This document shows, piece after piece, positions 41,097 to 50,080 of a stretch of DNA of 64,000 nucleotides. The first letter of the stretch is position 1, and each line of letters opens with the position of its first letter. Origin of the DNA: Botryobacter ruber. Its GTDB lineage: Bacteria > Bacteroidota > Bacteroidia > Cytophagales > Hymenobacteraceae. The notes under the pieces are model-generated. The model saw only the letters and a list, made by a program, of their open reading frames with translations. It ran no database searches and was not told where the DNA came from. The stretch lies in assembly GCF_003347595.2 (NCBI RefSeq), contig NZ_QCZK02000061.1, positions 124,001 through 188,000 on the forward strand, given 5' to 3'. The translations under genes and the position numbers were made by a program.

Positions 41097-41570
41097 AGAG
41101 TTTGGGAGGTTGAGAGGTAGAGAGGTAGAGAGGTAGAGAGGTAGAGAGGGGTGTTATTTATTTTTGTATGCTGATTTTCTGGCTGTAGTTAATATGGCAG
41201 TTAGTTCGTGCGCTTCCTGTTTTAGGCTTTGAAGACGGCTAGAGGAAATAATACCAGATTCTTCCAATAGTTCCATCCAGAACAGCGACTCGTCAGCTTC
41301 TTCCAGCGCAATCCCAATTTTTGCTGCAAATTCAGCTTTTGACCTTGCACGGCATGCAGCCCGATAATTAGCCCCTACAGATGTAGATGAACGAAGCAGT
41401 TGCTTACCCAGAATCTGCGCATCTGCCTGTTTTGGCAAAGCCTGAAACAATCGAATAGCACGCAAAGCAAAGTCTTTGGTGCGTTTCTTAAAACCTTCTC
41501 CATGACGAAAAAAATAGCAAAAAACAAAAATAATCCCTCTCTACCTCTCTACCTTTCTACCTCCCAAACT
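41097..41570. mobile_element. Inverted-repeat cassette carrying a four-helix-bundle gene
   Basis: The left arm (41099-41150) starts AGTTTGGGAGGTTGAGAGG and continues as a GAGAGGTA tandem. The right arm (41536-41570) is its inverted counterpart, ending CTACCTCCCAAACT, with about 3 mismatches in 35. The cassette starts directly after the ywbE stop and ends at the radC stop, so it seems inserted without damage to either gene. The gene inside belongs to the family known from 23S rRNA intervening sequences, which also sit in long stems. Confidence 0.75.
41154..41465 (-). CDS. Four-helix-bundle protein (TIGR02436 type)
   Basis: Residues visible: LRSSTSVGANYRAACRARSK, then EFAAKIGIALEEADESLFWM and AILTTARKSAY, the diagnostic blocks of the 23S-IVP / S23-like four-helix-bundle family. 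The listed start is a TTG. The frame continues upstream as GFKKRTKDFALRAIRLF without an ATG. The nearest ATG (41504-41502, reading ATGGAGAAGG) is one base out of frame; a single lost G (ATGGGAGAAGG) would restore a normal start. So the gene either uses a non-standard start (ATT or TTG) or carries a 1-base deletion. These proteins are thought to bind structured nucleic acid; none has a firm function. Confidence 0.75.
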   Translation of the reverse strand: MRAIRLFQALPKQADAQILGKQLLRSSTSVGANYRAACRARSKAEFAAKIGIALEEADESLFWMELLEESGIISSSRLQSLKQEAHELTAILTTARKSAYKNK

Positions 41571-42298
41571 TATAAAACTCCTTCATCGGCAAAGCTATAG
41601 TAGTCGTTATCGGTAAAGATGATGTGGTCCAGGATGGGGAGGTCGAGGAACTGTCCGGCTTCTTTCATTTTTTTGGTCAGGGCAATATCGGCTGCGCTGG
41701 GTTTTATGTTACCCGACGGGTGGTTGTGCACCAGGATGATAGAACTTGCCAGCTGCTCCAGCGCTTTTTTAAAGATGATTTTCGGGTCGGCAACCGTACC
41801 GGCCACACCGCCTATGCTGATGCTCTCTTTCCGCATCACCACGTTGGCCCGGTTTAGTAAAATAACCCAAAACTCCTCGTGGGGCAGGTCGAGCAGTTGC
41901 GGCTTAATGTAGTTGTAGATATCGGTGGAACAGGTGATGCGGGTTTTGGCTGCAGCCACAGTCTCTTTACGTCGGCGGCCCAGTTCCAGGGCACTCACAA
42001 TCGAAATGGCCTTTGCCTCCCCGATACCCGGATGTTTTGTCAGGTCCTTTACCGACAGTTTTGCCAGTTCGTTCAGGTCGTTGCCGACGGCAGCCAGAAT
42101 AATTTTGCCTACATCTACTGCCGTCAGTTTTGGCGTACCCGAGCCAATCAGGATAGCAATCAGTTCGGCATCGCTCAGGGCTGCTTTGCCTTTCAGGAGC
42201 AGTTTTTCACGGGGCCTGTCCTCTTCCGCCCAGGTTTTAATGTTTAGCGATAATGGCTGGTAACCTACAGTTTCAGCAGCAACAGCTAGTTCTTCCAC
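41570..42298 (-). CDS. radC: RadC family protein (JAB/MPN domain)
   Basis: A 242-residue protein. The N-terminal helix-hairpin-helix region is ALSDAELIAILIGSGTPKLT with KHPGIGEAKAISIVSALELG, and the C-terminal JAMM-type metal site is in ILVHNHPSGNIKPSAADIAL. Despite its name, a role in DNA repair is doubtful; the domain is a likely metalloprotease or DNA-associated enzyme. Its stop codon touches the right arm of the four-helix-bundle cassette, so the insertion did not disrupt it. Confidence 0.92.
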   Translation of the reverse strand: MEELAVAAETVGYQPLSLNIKTWAEEDRPREKLLLKGKAALSDAELIAILIGSGTPKLTAVDVGKIILAAVGNDLNELAKLSVKDLTKHPGIGEAKAISIVSALELGRRRKETVAAAKTRITCSTDIYNYIKPQLLDLPHEEFWVILLNRANVVMRKESISIGGVAGTVADPKIIFKKALEQLASSIILVHNHPSGNIKPSAADIALTKKMKEAGQFLDLPILDHIIFTDNDYYSFADEGVL

Positions 42299-42448
42299 AA
42301 CGGTATAATATTTGATAAAGAAACGATGCTAGCAGAAGCTTTTACAACAAAAATTAGTTCAGTAAAAAGGCTGGCTTTTCTTTCACTTAAAATAAATTTT
42401 AGCAGCCGGATTTGCTGCATTGAGCTACAAATTCCGGCACCCAAACCT

Positions 42449-43681
42449 ATGCAACGTATGATAACTTTCGGGATAGTGCTTCTGATTCTGTTTTTGCTCG
42501 ACCTTTACGTATTTCAGGCCGTCAGAACAGTTACCCAGCACATTCCCGCCATTGCCCGGAATATAGTCTACTCTATTTACTGGGCTGTTTTTGCCTTAAC
42601 GGCAGGCACTTTTATCTTTGCTTCTGCCACGAGAGGCACCCCACCCGATACGCTTAAAGTATACCTGTTCAGCGTGCTGTTCATTATCTTTGCTTCCAAA
42701 CTGGTAGTAGTCCTTTTCTTATTGGTGGATGACGGGCTCCGGCTTGGGAAATTAGCCTGGAGCACAGCAGGAGGCCAGGTTCCTTACGATGCTTCGCGGC
42801 ACAAATTCCTGAGCCAGCTGGGGCTGTTGGTAGCAGCCGTACCGTTCACAGCTTTTGTGTATGGCATGGCCAGAGGCGCCTACGATTACCGTGTAAAACG
42901 CGTAAAGCTCCGCTTCCCGAACCTGCCGCAGGCTTTCGATGGTTTTAAAATGCTGCAGATTTCCGACCTCCACACCGGCAGCTTTATGTCTACGGCCCCT
43001 CTGAAAGAAGCCGTGAAGCTCATCAACAAACAGGAAGCCGACCTGGTGTTTTTTACCGGCGATCTGGTAAATAACACCGCTACCGAAGTAGTCAGCCACA
43101 TCGACTCCCTGAAAGAGATCAAAGCCAAAGCGGGCGTATTTTCCGTGCTGGGCAACCACGACTACGGCGACTATGTGCGCTGGGAGAGCGCCGAACAGAA
43201 ACGCAGCAACCTGCAGAACCTGATAGGCGCACACGGCCAGATGGGCTGGCAGCTGCTGATGAACGAACACCGCCTGATTGAAAAGGGTGGTGACCAAATT
43301 GCGGTACTAGGGGTAGAAAACTGGGGCAACCGGGCAGGCTTTCCAAAATACGGCGACCTGGACAGGGCCTACAAAGGGGCAGAACAAGCACCTTTTAAAG
43401 TGCTGCTCTCGCACGACCCGTCGCACTGGGATGGCGAGATAAACCAGAAATACGAGGACATCGACCTGACCCTCTCCGGCCACACCCATGGCATGCAGTT
43501 TGGTGTGAATATACCCGGGTTTAAATGGAGCCCGGTGCAGTACGTGTACAAGCAATGGTCTGGCCTGTACCAGAAAGGGCGCCAGTACCTGTATGTAAAC
43601 ACCGGGCTTGGCTTCCTGGGGTATCCTGGCCGTGTTGGTTTTTTACCGGAGATAACCGTTTTTGAGCTTAAAAGAGGCTAA
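42449..43681 (+). CDS. Membrane-anchored metallophosphoesterase
   Basis: A calcineurin-like phosphoesterase of 410 residues from the preferred ATG at 42449 (MQRMITFGIVLLILFLL); an in-frame ATG at 42326 would add an unlikely N-terminus. About four membrane segments precede the catalytic domain with its metal ligands: ISDLHTGS, FTGDLVNN, VLGNHDYGDY, LSHDPSHWDG and LSGHTHGMQFG. Members of this membrane type often act on lipid-linked phosphates such as UDP-diacylglucosamine; specificity is not shown here. Confidence 0.92.
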   Translation: MQRMITFGIVLLILFLLDLYVFQAVRTVTQHIPAIARNIVYSIYWAVFALTAGTFIFASATRGTPPDTLKVYLFSVLFIIFASKLVVVLFLLVDDGLRLGKLAWSTAGGQVPYDASRHKFLSQLGLLVAAVPFTAFVYGMARGAYDYRVKRVKLRFPNLPQAFDGFKMLQISDLHTGSFMSTAPLKEAVKLINKQEADLVFFTGDLVNNTATEVVSHIDSLKEIKAKAGVFSVLGNHDYGDYVRWESAEQKRSNLQNLIGAHGQMGWQLLMNEHRLIEKGGDQIAVLGVENWGNRAGFPKYGDLDRAYKGAEQAPFKVLLSHDPSHWDGEINQKYEDIDLTLSGHTHGMQFGVNIPGFKWSPVQYVYKQWSGLYQKGRQYLYVNTGLGFLGYPGRVGFLPEITVFELKRG

Positions 43682-44311
43682 AAGATTTCGTTATAAGAAT
43701 GAAGAACCGGCAGGTGCAGGAGGAAACACCCCTGACATCTGTCGGTTCATTTATTTTTAAGGTTGCACTTGTACCTGTTTCATTGTTATAACACGAGATA
43801 CATTCTTCCCTTTTCTGCCCCCCTTCCATTGCTTTAGCTCCCGCATGAGAGCGCCTTCCCTGCTGTACCAGGCACCCTTGCCTCTTGACCTGGAAAGAAC
43901 TCCCATCCGAAACTTTACTACCTGCTGAAGCTCCCGTGCTCCTGAAACCGGAGGAGAATTCATTTTACAAATCCAATCTACACCCCTGAATATTAGCTAC
44001 TTATTATTATAAAAAACTTACAATCGTTCTTAAGAATCACCAAACAGCCGCTTGATTTTTACTTGAAAATAAATGAGAAAATTTTTCATATTTTCCATTG
44101 TTCCATTATCTTATATTATTATTAATCGTATATCACTTATTATAAACTAAAAATTATTTATTATAATTTTTTAAAGTAAATCAAGTAAAATTAAGTTGGG
44201 ATTATCAGGCGCATTCGTGAGTTATGAAAAAATAAGCCCTGTAAAGTTCTGTAGCTGTTATAGTTTGCTCTAAACCCATTAATCTAATTATAATATTTTA
44301 CCAATTATTAT
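43682..44311. other. AT-rich intergenic region
   Basis: 630 bases upstream of the large T9SS-sorted protein gene. 43990-44220 is extremely AT-rich. A 68-codon minus-strand frame at 43757-43963 has an odd composition (Arg/Lys/Ser/Gly) and I do not call it. No clear -7 box was found. Confidence 0.4.
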
Positions 44312-47300
44312 ATGCGGACACCCTTACTACCCAGAATCCATTTTTTAGCCTTTCTGTTATGTGTTTTCACATTCCTCCAGGCACAAGCCCTTGACAACAG
44401 TTGTAAGGCAACCCTATCTGCAAACAATACAGCCCTGTGTGGTCCGGGCACTTCTGTCAGGCTGGCGGTAAACCAAACCGGCTACACGTACACCTGGTAC
44501 AAAAACGGCACAGTGATAAATGGGCAAAGCGGCGGCACCCTCACGGTTGTTGAACCAGGAAGCTATACTGTCAGAATAAATAACCGCCTGAATTGTAAAC
44601 CCGAAGACACGCAGTCTGACGAAATAAAAGTAACGGTCAGTACGAAACCGGTAGCCGGCTTCACTTTTAACGCCGGAGACCAATGCGCCGGATCAGAAAT
44701 AAAGTTCACGAGCACCTCTACCGGCGAGGATCTGAAGTATTCCTGGAACTTCGGAGACCAGGCCTCCGGGGCTAACAACACCAGTACAGACGAGTCGCCG
44801 TCGCATGCCTACAGGGGCTTTATTGGCACCTCCCAGAAGTACACCGTTACGTTAAAAGTTACAAACGAAGCTGGTTGCGAAGCTGTAATCACAAAAGAGG
44901 TGGTCGTTAGCGAAGGTCCGGATGCAACACTCGAAGAGATAGACGTTCCGCCAGGCAATACTCCTTTTGCGAACTGCTCCACCAACCCGGATAACATTGC
45001 CTACACCCTGAAGGTGGAAAACAAAAGCACCACGCCGGAATTAAACAAAAGTTACGCGATTGATTGGGGCGATGGTACTAAAATAGATTTAGGAAGCACC
45101 TTTGAAAACGCAACCCACGTCTATGCCGAGCGGGGAATGTATAAACTTGTATTCACGATTACGGGTAACAACGGCTGTGAATCCAAAACATCTTATAAAG
45201 TCTACAACGGCAGCAAACCCAGTCTGGCCATCGGTAACCCTGGTCATACCATGGGTTGTGCCCCACAGGTTTACACCTTCCCGATCAGCAGCATAGAAGA
45301 TAACTCCCCCGGCACCAGGTATATCTTCCAGTTTGATGACGGCACTGACCCTCATATTTATACCCAGGAAAACTTACCTGCCACAATCAGCCATACTTTT
45401 ACAACAGCCTCCTGCGACAGGCCGAATGGCTCTTTTACGCTGACCGGCCGGGCCGAAAACCCATGCGGCGAAACCACGGTGGTGGTAAGTTCGATTAAAA
45501 TTGCGGCGAAACCTACCGTTGATTTCAGCACCCCCACCGACTCCGTTTGCCTGGGGCAGGTTGTTCCCCTCCTGAATGAAACCATCAACGGCAGCACCAT
45601 CACCAATACCGGGCAGTGCGACAGAAGCTCCACTTTCCACTGGGATGTGCAGCCGGCAACCGGTTGGGCGTTTTATCCCGGCAGTACTGCCACCACCGAA
45701 GAGCCTAAATTAGTTTTTTCAATACCAGGAAGCTATAAAGTAACGCTTAGCGCAACCAACAGCTGCGGCACCGATGTGATTACAAAAGATGTGTATGTCA
45801 TCTTCCCGCCTGTAGCTGCTTTCACCATTGGCGAAGCCGAAACCTGTAACAATTTAGTAGCTGTTACCAATGCCTCTACAGGCGACAAGCTGTCCTATAC
45901 CTGGTCTGTCAGCCCGAATTCAGGCTTCACCTTTGCCAGCGGAACACTTAACAGCAAAAACCCGGTATTTGATTTTGCAGAAACCGGCGATTACACCATT
46001 ACGCTGGTTACATCAAATCCTTGCAGCACCGCCACCGCCACACAGCAGGTAAAAATCATGAAAAAGCCGCTGGTACAGCTTCCGGAAAACAAAGGCTACT
46101 GCAGTCCGCAAACCATTAAATTTGATGCATCCAATGCCCTCCACACCCCCGTCTTCAGGAGCAACAACAGCCCGATCTCGGCTTATACCTGGACCATTTC
46201 GGGAGGCGCGGCATTTGTAAACGGAACTACTGCCAACTCGCAAAACCCGGAGATAAGCTTCCCCTCGAATGGCACCTATACCGTAACAGCACAAGCCACT
46301 AACGGCTGTGGCGAGTCAGAAATAGCAACCCAGGTCATCACCATTGCGCCACCCGTTACCAATAACATCATCTCCAGCGACCAGACTATTTGCGGCAATA
46401 CAGCGCCTGCCACACTCACTGGCCCTGTACCATCGGGTGGCTCCGGCTCCTTTACCTATACCTGGGAATACAGCACAACCGACGGCACCTCCGGCTTCCA
46501 GGCAGTAACCGACGCTACAGACAGGGAATTTACGCCAACAGCACTCACCCAAAACACCTGGTTCAGGCGGATTGCAAATTCAAATGGCTGTGAAGAAATA
46601 TCAAACGCCGTCAAGATTACAGTTAATCCTGCCCCGGACGCTCCAATTGTGGCCGGAACAGCCATCTGTACCGGTAGCGCCACCCAACTGACGGTAGAGA
46701 ACCCGAACGGCACCTATGAATGGTTCAGCGACGACACGGGCACCACCCGCATCCACACCGGATCTACTTTCCCGACAGCTGCGCTTCAGACCACCACTAC
46801 GTATTATGTACATACCAAAAACGCCCTAGGCTGCCCCAGCCCCTTAACTGCTGTTACCGTAACGGTTGAGCAACAGATAACCAATAACACCGTTTCGCAG
46901 GACCAGCTCCTGTGCACGGGAGCTACGCCAGTTGAATTGCTTGGTTCGGTTCCGGAAGGTGGTAACGGGAACTACACCTACCTCTGGGAAAGCAGCACAA
47001 CAAGTTCATCGGCAGGTTTTGCGCCGGCCCAGGGCAATAATAAAGAACAACATTACTCCCCGGGCGACATCGGCCAGACCACCTGGTTCCGCCGTGTGGT
47101 AACCGCAGGCGTCTGCCAGCAAAGCACCAGCGCACCAGTACAGATTTCCGTGGCCGTTCCTATTTCAAATAACCAGATCTCCACACCGCAGGCTGTGTGC
47201 GAGGGGACGCAACCTGCCACACTCAAAGGCACCACCCCCACCGGTGGAAATGCCAGTCTCACCATCCTCTGGGAAAGCAGCACCACCGGGCCTAACGGAA

Positions 47301-48742
47301 CCTTTGCTCCTGCTGCAGGCATAAATAACCAGTCCGACTACACCCCCGGCCACCTTACCCAAACAACCTGGTTCAGGAGGGCGCTGTATGCCGGGGGCTG
47401 CTCAAACGTTTCGGCAGCCATCCAGATTTCTGTGGTAAAGCCACTCAGCAACAACACCATCAGTTCTGACCAGTTGATCTGTGTGGGTACGGTTCCTGCT
47501 CCTTTACAGGGCACCACTCCGAAAGGAGGCAGCGGCACCTATACCTTCCTGTGGGAAATCAGTACCGACAATGTGGCTTTCGTGCCGGCACCAGGCACCA
47601 ACAACCAGGAACATTACAACCCGAAACTGCTCTCAAAAGATACCTGGTTCCGCCGCACCGTTTCGGGCGGCACTTGTGCCGAACTGCAAAGCAACGTGGT
47701 AAAAGTAGCGGTGATGGCGCCTGTTACCTACAACAACATCGGAACTGCGCAACGTATCTGTGCCCAGACGGCTCCGCTAAAACTGAACGGCTCTTTGCCT
47801 AATGGCGGAAACGGCTCCTTTACGTATCTCTGGGAATGGAGTGCCGTAAGCGCAACGGATGGTTTTACACCGGCACCCGGCGTTAACAACGACGTGCATT
47901 ATCAACCCGAAAAGCTTACACGCAACACCTGGTTCCGCCGCAAAGTAATTCTGCCACCCTGCCAGGAAAACATCAGCCCCGCCGTGCTGGTAACCGTTGA
48001 CCCGCTGCCGGAAGCACCGGATGTAGCGGGAGGCATCACCTGCCCGGGCGGAAACGTAGTAATGAAGGCATCATCGCCCATAGCGGGATATGTAATTGAA
48101 TGGTACGACCAGGAACAAGGAGGAGTCGTGCTGCACAAAGGCACCACCTATACCACCGAACCGCTCCTGACCACGACCGACTATTATATCCAGACCACGA
48201 ACCAGTACGGCTGTGCCAGTGAGCGGGTAAAGGCTACGGCGGTTGTCGTAGAACCAAGCGCAAATGCCGGACCGGACATTACCATGATGCAGGGCCGCAG
48301 CACGCAGCTGTTAGCCTATGGGGGCGAAACTTATTCCTGGTCGCCTGTTGCAGGGCTTTCCGATCCGAATGTGCACAACCCGGTTGCCAACCCGCAGGAA
48401 ACCACCACCTATACCGTAACCGTCACCACAAAAGAGGGATGTGTTTTCACGGATGAGGTAACCATAACCGTACTACCACAAATTGAAATCGCCAACGCGA
48501 TTACCCTTAACGGCGATGGCATTAACGACACCTGGTACATAGGCAATATTCAGCACTACCCTAACTGCCGCGTGCAGATTTTTAACAGGTGGGGGGCGCT
48601 GGTATTCGAATCCAAAGGCTACCAGACTCCCTGGAACGGCACCAACCAGGGGCAGCCATTGCCTATGTCGGCTTACTATTACATTATTGACCTGGGAGTA
48701 GCAGAAGAACCACTAGCAGGCAGCATTACGCTTATTAAATAA
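44312..48742 (+). CDS. Giant PKD/Ig-repeat surface protein with T9SS type B (gliding-associated) C-terminal domain
   Basis: A 1476-residue exported protein (signal peptide FLAFLLCVFTFLQAQA). Residues ~90-680 hold PKD-type modules (FGDQASGANN; IDWGDGTKIDLG; TFTTASCDRPNGSF). Residues ~680-1230 hold five ~90-residue repeats, each with SSDQ-like start, GTTPxGG, WESST and the conserved TWFRR. Ig-like segments (APIVAG, APDVAG, ANAGPDITMMQG) follow. The C-terminus is the CHU_C-type domain: ITLNGDGINDTWYIG, VQIFNRWGALVFESKGY, PWNGTNQGQPLPMSAYYYII. It is exported by the type IX system and displayed at the surface, probably as an adhesin. The next gene encodes the matching PorP/SprF partner. Confidence 0.93.
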   Translation: MRTPLLPRIHFLAFLLCVFTFLQAQALDNSCKATLSANNTALCGPGTSVRLAVNQTGYTYTWYKNGTVINGQSGGTLTVVEPGSYTVRINNRLNCKPEDTQSDEIKVTVSTKPVAGFTFNAGDQCAGSEIKFTSTSTGEDLKYSWNFGDQASGANNTSTDESPSHAYRGFIGTSQKYTVTLKVTNEAGCEAVITKEVVVSEGPDATLEEIDVPPGNTPFANCSTNPDNIAYTLKVENKSTTPELNKSYAIDWGDGTKIDLGSTFENATHVYAERGMYKLVFTITGNNGCESKTSYKVYNGSKPSLAIGNPGHTMGCAPQVYTFPISSIEDNSPGTRYIFQFDDGTDPHIYTQENLPATISHTFTTASCDRPNGSFTLTGRAENPCGETTVVVSSIKIAAKPTVDFSTPTDSVCLGQVVPLLNETINGSTITNTGQCDRSSTFHWDVQPATGWAFYPGSTATTEEPKLVFSIPGSYKVTLSATNSCGTDVITKDVYVIFPPVAAFTIGEAETCNNLVAVTNASTGDKLSYTWSVSPNSGFTFASGTLNSKNPVFDFAETGDYTITLVTSNPCSTATATQQVKIMKKPLVQLPENKGYCSPQTIKFDASNALHTPVFRSNNSPISAYTWTISGGAAFVNGTTANSQNPEISFPSNGTYTVTAQATNGCGESEIATQVITIAPPVTNNIISSDQTICGNTAPATLTGPVPSGGSGSFTYTWEYSTTDGTSGFQAVTDATDREFTPTALTQNTWFRRIANSNGCEEISNAVKITVNPAPDAPIVAGTAICTGSATQLTVENPNGTYEWFSDDTGTTRIHTGSTFPTAALQTTTTYYVHTKNALGCPSPLTAVTVTVEQQITNNTVSQDQLLCTGATPVELLGSVPEGGNGNYTYLWESSTTSSSAGFAPAQGNNKEQHYSPGDIGQTTWFRRVVTAGVCQQSTSAPVQISVAVPISNNQISTPQAVCEGTQPATLKGTTPTGGNASLTILWESSTTGPNGTFAPAAGINNQSDYTPGHLTQTTWFRRALYAGGCSNVSAAIQISVVKPLSNNTISSDQLICVGTVPAPLQGTTPKGGSGTYTFLWEISTDNVAFVPAPGTNNQEHYNPKLLSKDTWFRRTVSGGTCAELQSNVVKVAVMAPVTYNNIGTAQRICAQTAPLKLNGSLPNGGNGSFTYLWEWSAVSATDGFTPAPGVNNDVHYQPEKLTRNTWFRRKVILPPCQENISPAVLVTVDPLPEAPDVAGGITCPGGNVVMKASSPIAGYVIEWYDQEQGGVVLHKGTTYTTEPLLTTTDYYIQTTNQYGCASERVKATAVVVEPSANAGPDITMMQGRSTQLLAYGGETYSWSPVAGLSDPNVHNPVANPQETTTYTVTVTTKEGCVFTDEVTITVLPQIEIANAITLNGDGINDTWYIGNIQHYPNCRVQIFNRWGALVFESKGYQTPWNGTNQGQPLPMSAYYYIIDLGVAEEPLAGSITLIK

Positions 48743-48761
48743 CACCTTTACCAGCAGCACT

Positions 48762-49769
48762 ATGAAGTACTTTTATTTTATAGCCATTTTCTGTTTAGCC
48801 TTACCTGCCCTGGCCCAGCAGCGGCCGCAGCATACGCAGTATTTCCAGAACAACTACCTGCTTAATCCCGCTGTGGCTGGTATCGAAAGTTTCGCCGATG
48901 TCCGTTTCGGCTACCGCAACCAATGGACCGGCATGGAGGGTGCTCCTGTTACGTTCTACGCCAGTGCCCAGACCGCCATCGGGAAAAACGACCGGAACAT
49001 TGTACCAACCCGGGGCCAGAAGTCCTACTTTAAAAGCACCAAACAAACCGCCAACAGAAACAACCGCTTTCATGTGCAGCCGCACCATGGCATTGGCGCG
49101 GTGGCCCAGATGGGCAGGGCTGGCTTACTGACGACTGCGTCCATGAACGTGAGCTATGCCTACCACCTGCCCATTACCCGAACACTGAACCTCTCCAGCG
49201 GCATTACCACCGGCATGGTACAGTACCGGTTAAACAGGAACGGGGTAAAAGTGCAGACTGACAACGATCCGTTTATTTATGGCGACTTCGGCAACCTGAA
49301 CAAACTGGACCTGGGCATTGGCATGTGGCTTTACAGCCGCGATTTTTATGTGGGACTTTCAGCCATCCAGCTCCTGAAAAGCAAAAATGACGTTGACATC
49401 AACGATGGGCCGAAAGCGTCGCTCCAGCCGCACTTTTATGCAACAGGCGCCTACCGCTTCCTGTTCTCCGACATGGTTGCCTTCACCCCTTCGGTAATGA
49501 TTAAAATGGCAGACCAGGGCACAACAGCCGCAGACGTAAATGCGAAACTGATTTACGGGCAGCGTTTCTGGGCCGGCCTCTCCTACCGCCACCAGGATGC
49601 CACCTCCGCTATGGCCGGCTTTTACCTCACGCCCATGATCGACCTCAGCTACTCCTACGACTTTACCACCTCCGAACTTCGAAGGGTAAGTGCTACCAGC
49701 CACGAAGTAGTGGTAGGCATAAAGCTCAGCAACCCGCAAAAAGTGCTGTGCCCGACCTGGGTCTGGTAA
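48762..49769 (+). CDS. PorP/SprF family outer-membrane protein (T9SS)
   Basis: A 335-residue outer-membrane beta-barrel protein with signal peptide (FYFIAIFCLALPALAQ). Hallmarks: QRPQHTQYFQNNYLLNPAVA near the start, RFGYRNQWTGMEGAPVTFY, and the final SYSYDFTTSELRRVSATSHE. SprF/PorP proteins act with type B T9SS substrates and are usually encoded next to them, as here (19-base gap). It is probably needed for attachment or secretion of the large upstream protein. Confidence 0.93.
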   Translation: MKYFYFIAIFCLALPALAQQRPQHTQYFQNNYLLNPAVAGIESFADVRFGYRNQWTGMEGAPVTFYASAQTAIGKNDRNIVPTRGQKSYFKSTKQTANRNNRFHVQPHHGIGAVAQMGRAGLLTTASMNVSYAYHLPITRTLNLSSGITTGMVQYRLNRNGVKVQTDNDPFIYGDFGNLNKLDLGIGMWLYSRDFYVGLSAIQLLKSKNDVDINDGPKASLQPHFYATGAYRFLFSDMVAFTPSVMIKMADQGTTAADVNAKLIYGQRFWAGLSYRHQDATSAMAGFYLTPMIDLSYSYDFTTSELRRVSATSHEVVVGIKLSNPQKVLCPTWVW

Positions 49770-49801
49770 ATATCGCAGCAGGATGTTGCTCCTGCAAACC
49801 A

Positions 49802-49833
49802 GGGAGCAGTGGCTGTGGTGGCAGGAGCTGCAG
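49802..49833 (-). repeat. CTGCC-type dispersed repeat, left half of a pair
   Basis: Exact core on the minus strand (plus strand GGCTGTGGTGGCAG). With 50017-50045 it brackets a strong terminator between convergent genes. Confidence 0.8.
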
Positions 49834-49889
49834 ACTTTCCAGGGATGCTGATAAGGCCACATTCTACTACAACAGTGGTAGTAAGCACA

Positions 49890-49948
49890 AACAAGAAGGC
49901 TAAAAGGAGTAGAGAAAATGTTATCTCAATCCTTTTAGCCTTCTTGTT
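49890..49948. terminator. Long perfect-stem terminator
   Basis: AACAAGAAGGCTAAAAGGA pairs over 19 bases with TCCTTTTAGCCTTCTTGTT around a 21-base loop and is followed by TTTG. It can act on both strands between the convergent genes ending at 49769 and 50081. Confidence 0.75.
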
Positions 49949-50016
49949 TTGAAAAGCGCTGCTAGTATCGCTACCCTAAGCCTGGAACCCTGTCAATCGG
50001 TGGTTAGCATAATTTA

Positions 50017-50045
50017 CTGCAGCTGCCACCACAGCCGCTGCTCCC
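50017..50045 (+). repeat. CTGCC-type dispersed repeat, right half of a pair
   Basis: Exact core, followed by GCTGCTCCC, in opposite orientation to 49802-49833 with the terminator between them. Confidence 0.8.
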
Positions 50046-50080
50046 TTGCAACACTTTAGTTTTTAGGGCAGCACAGGCAA

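Noticed and set aside
43757..43963. 68-codon minus-strand open frame
   Set aside because: Low-complexity basic composition, no signal or domain, no start-site support.
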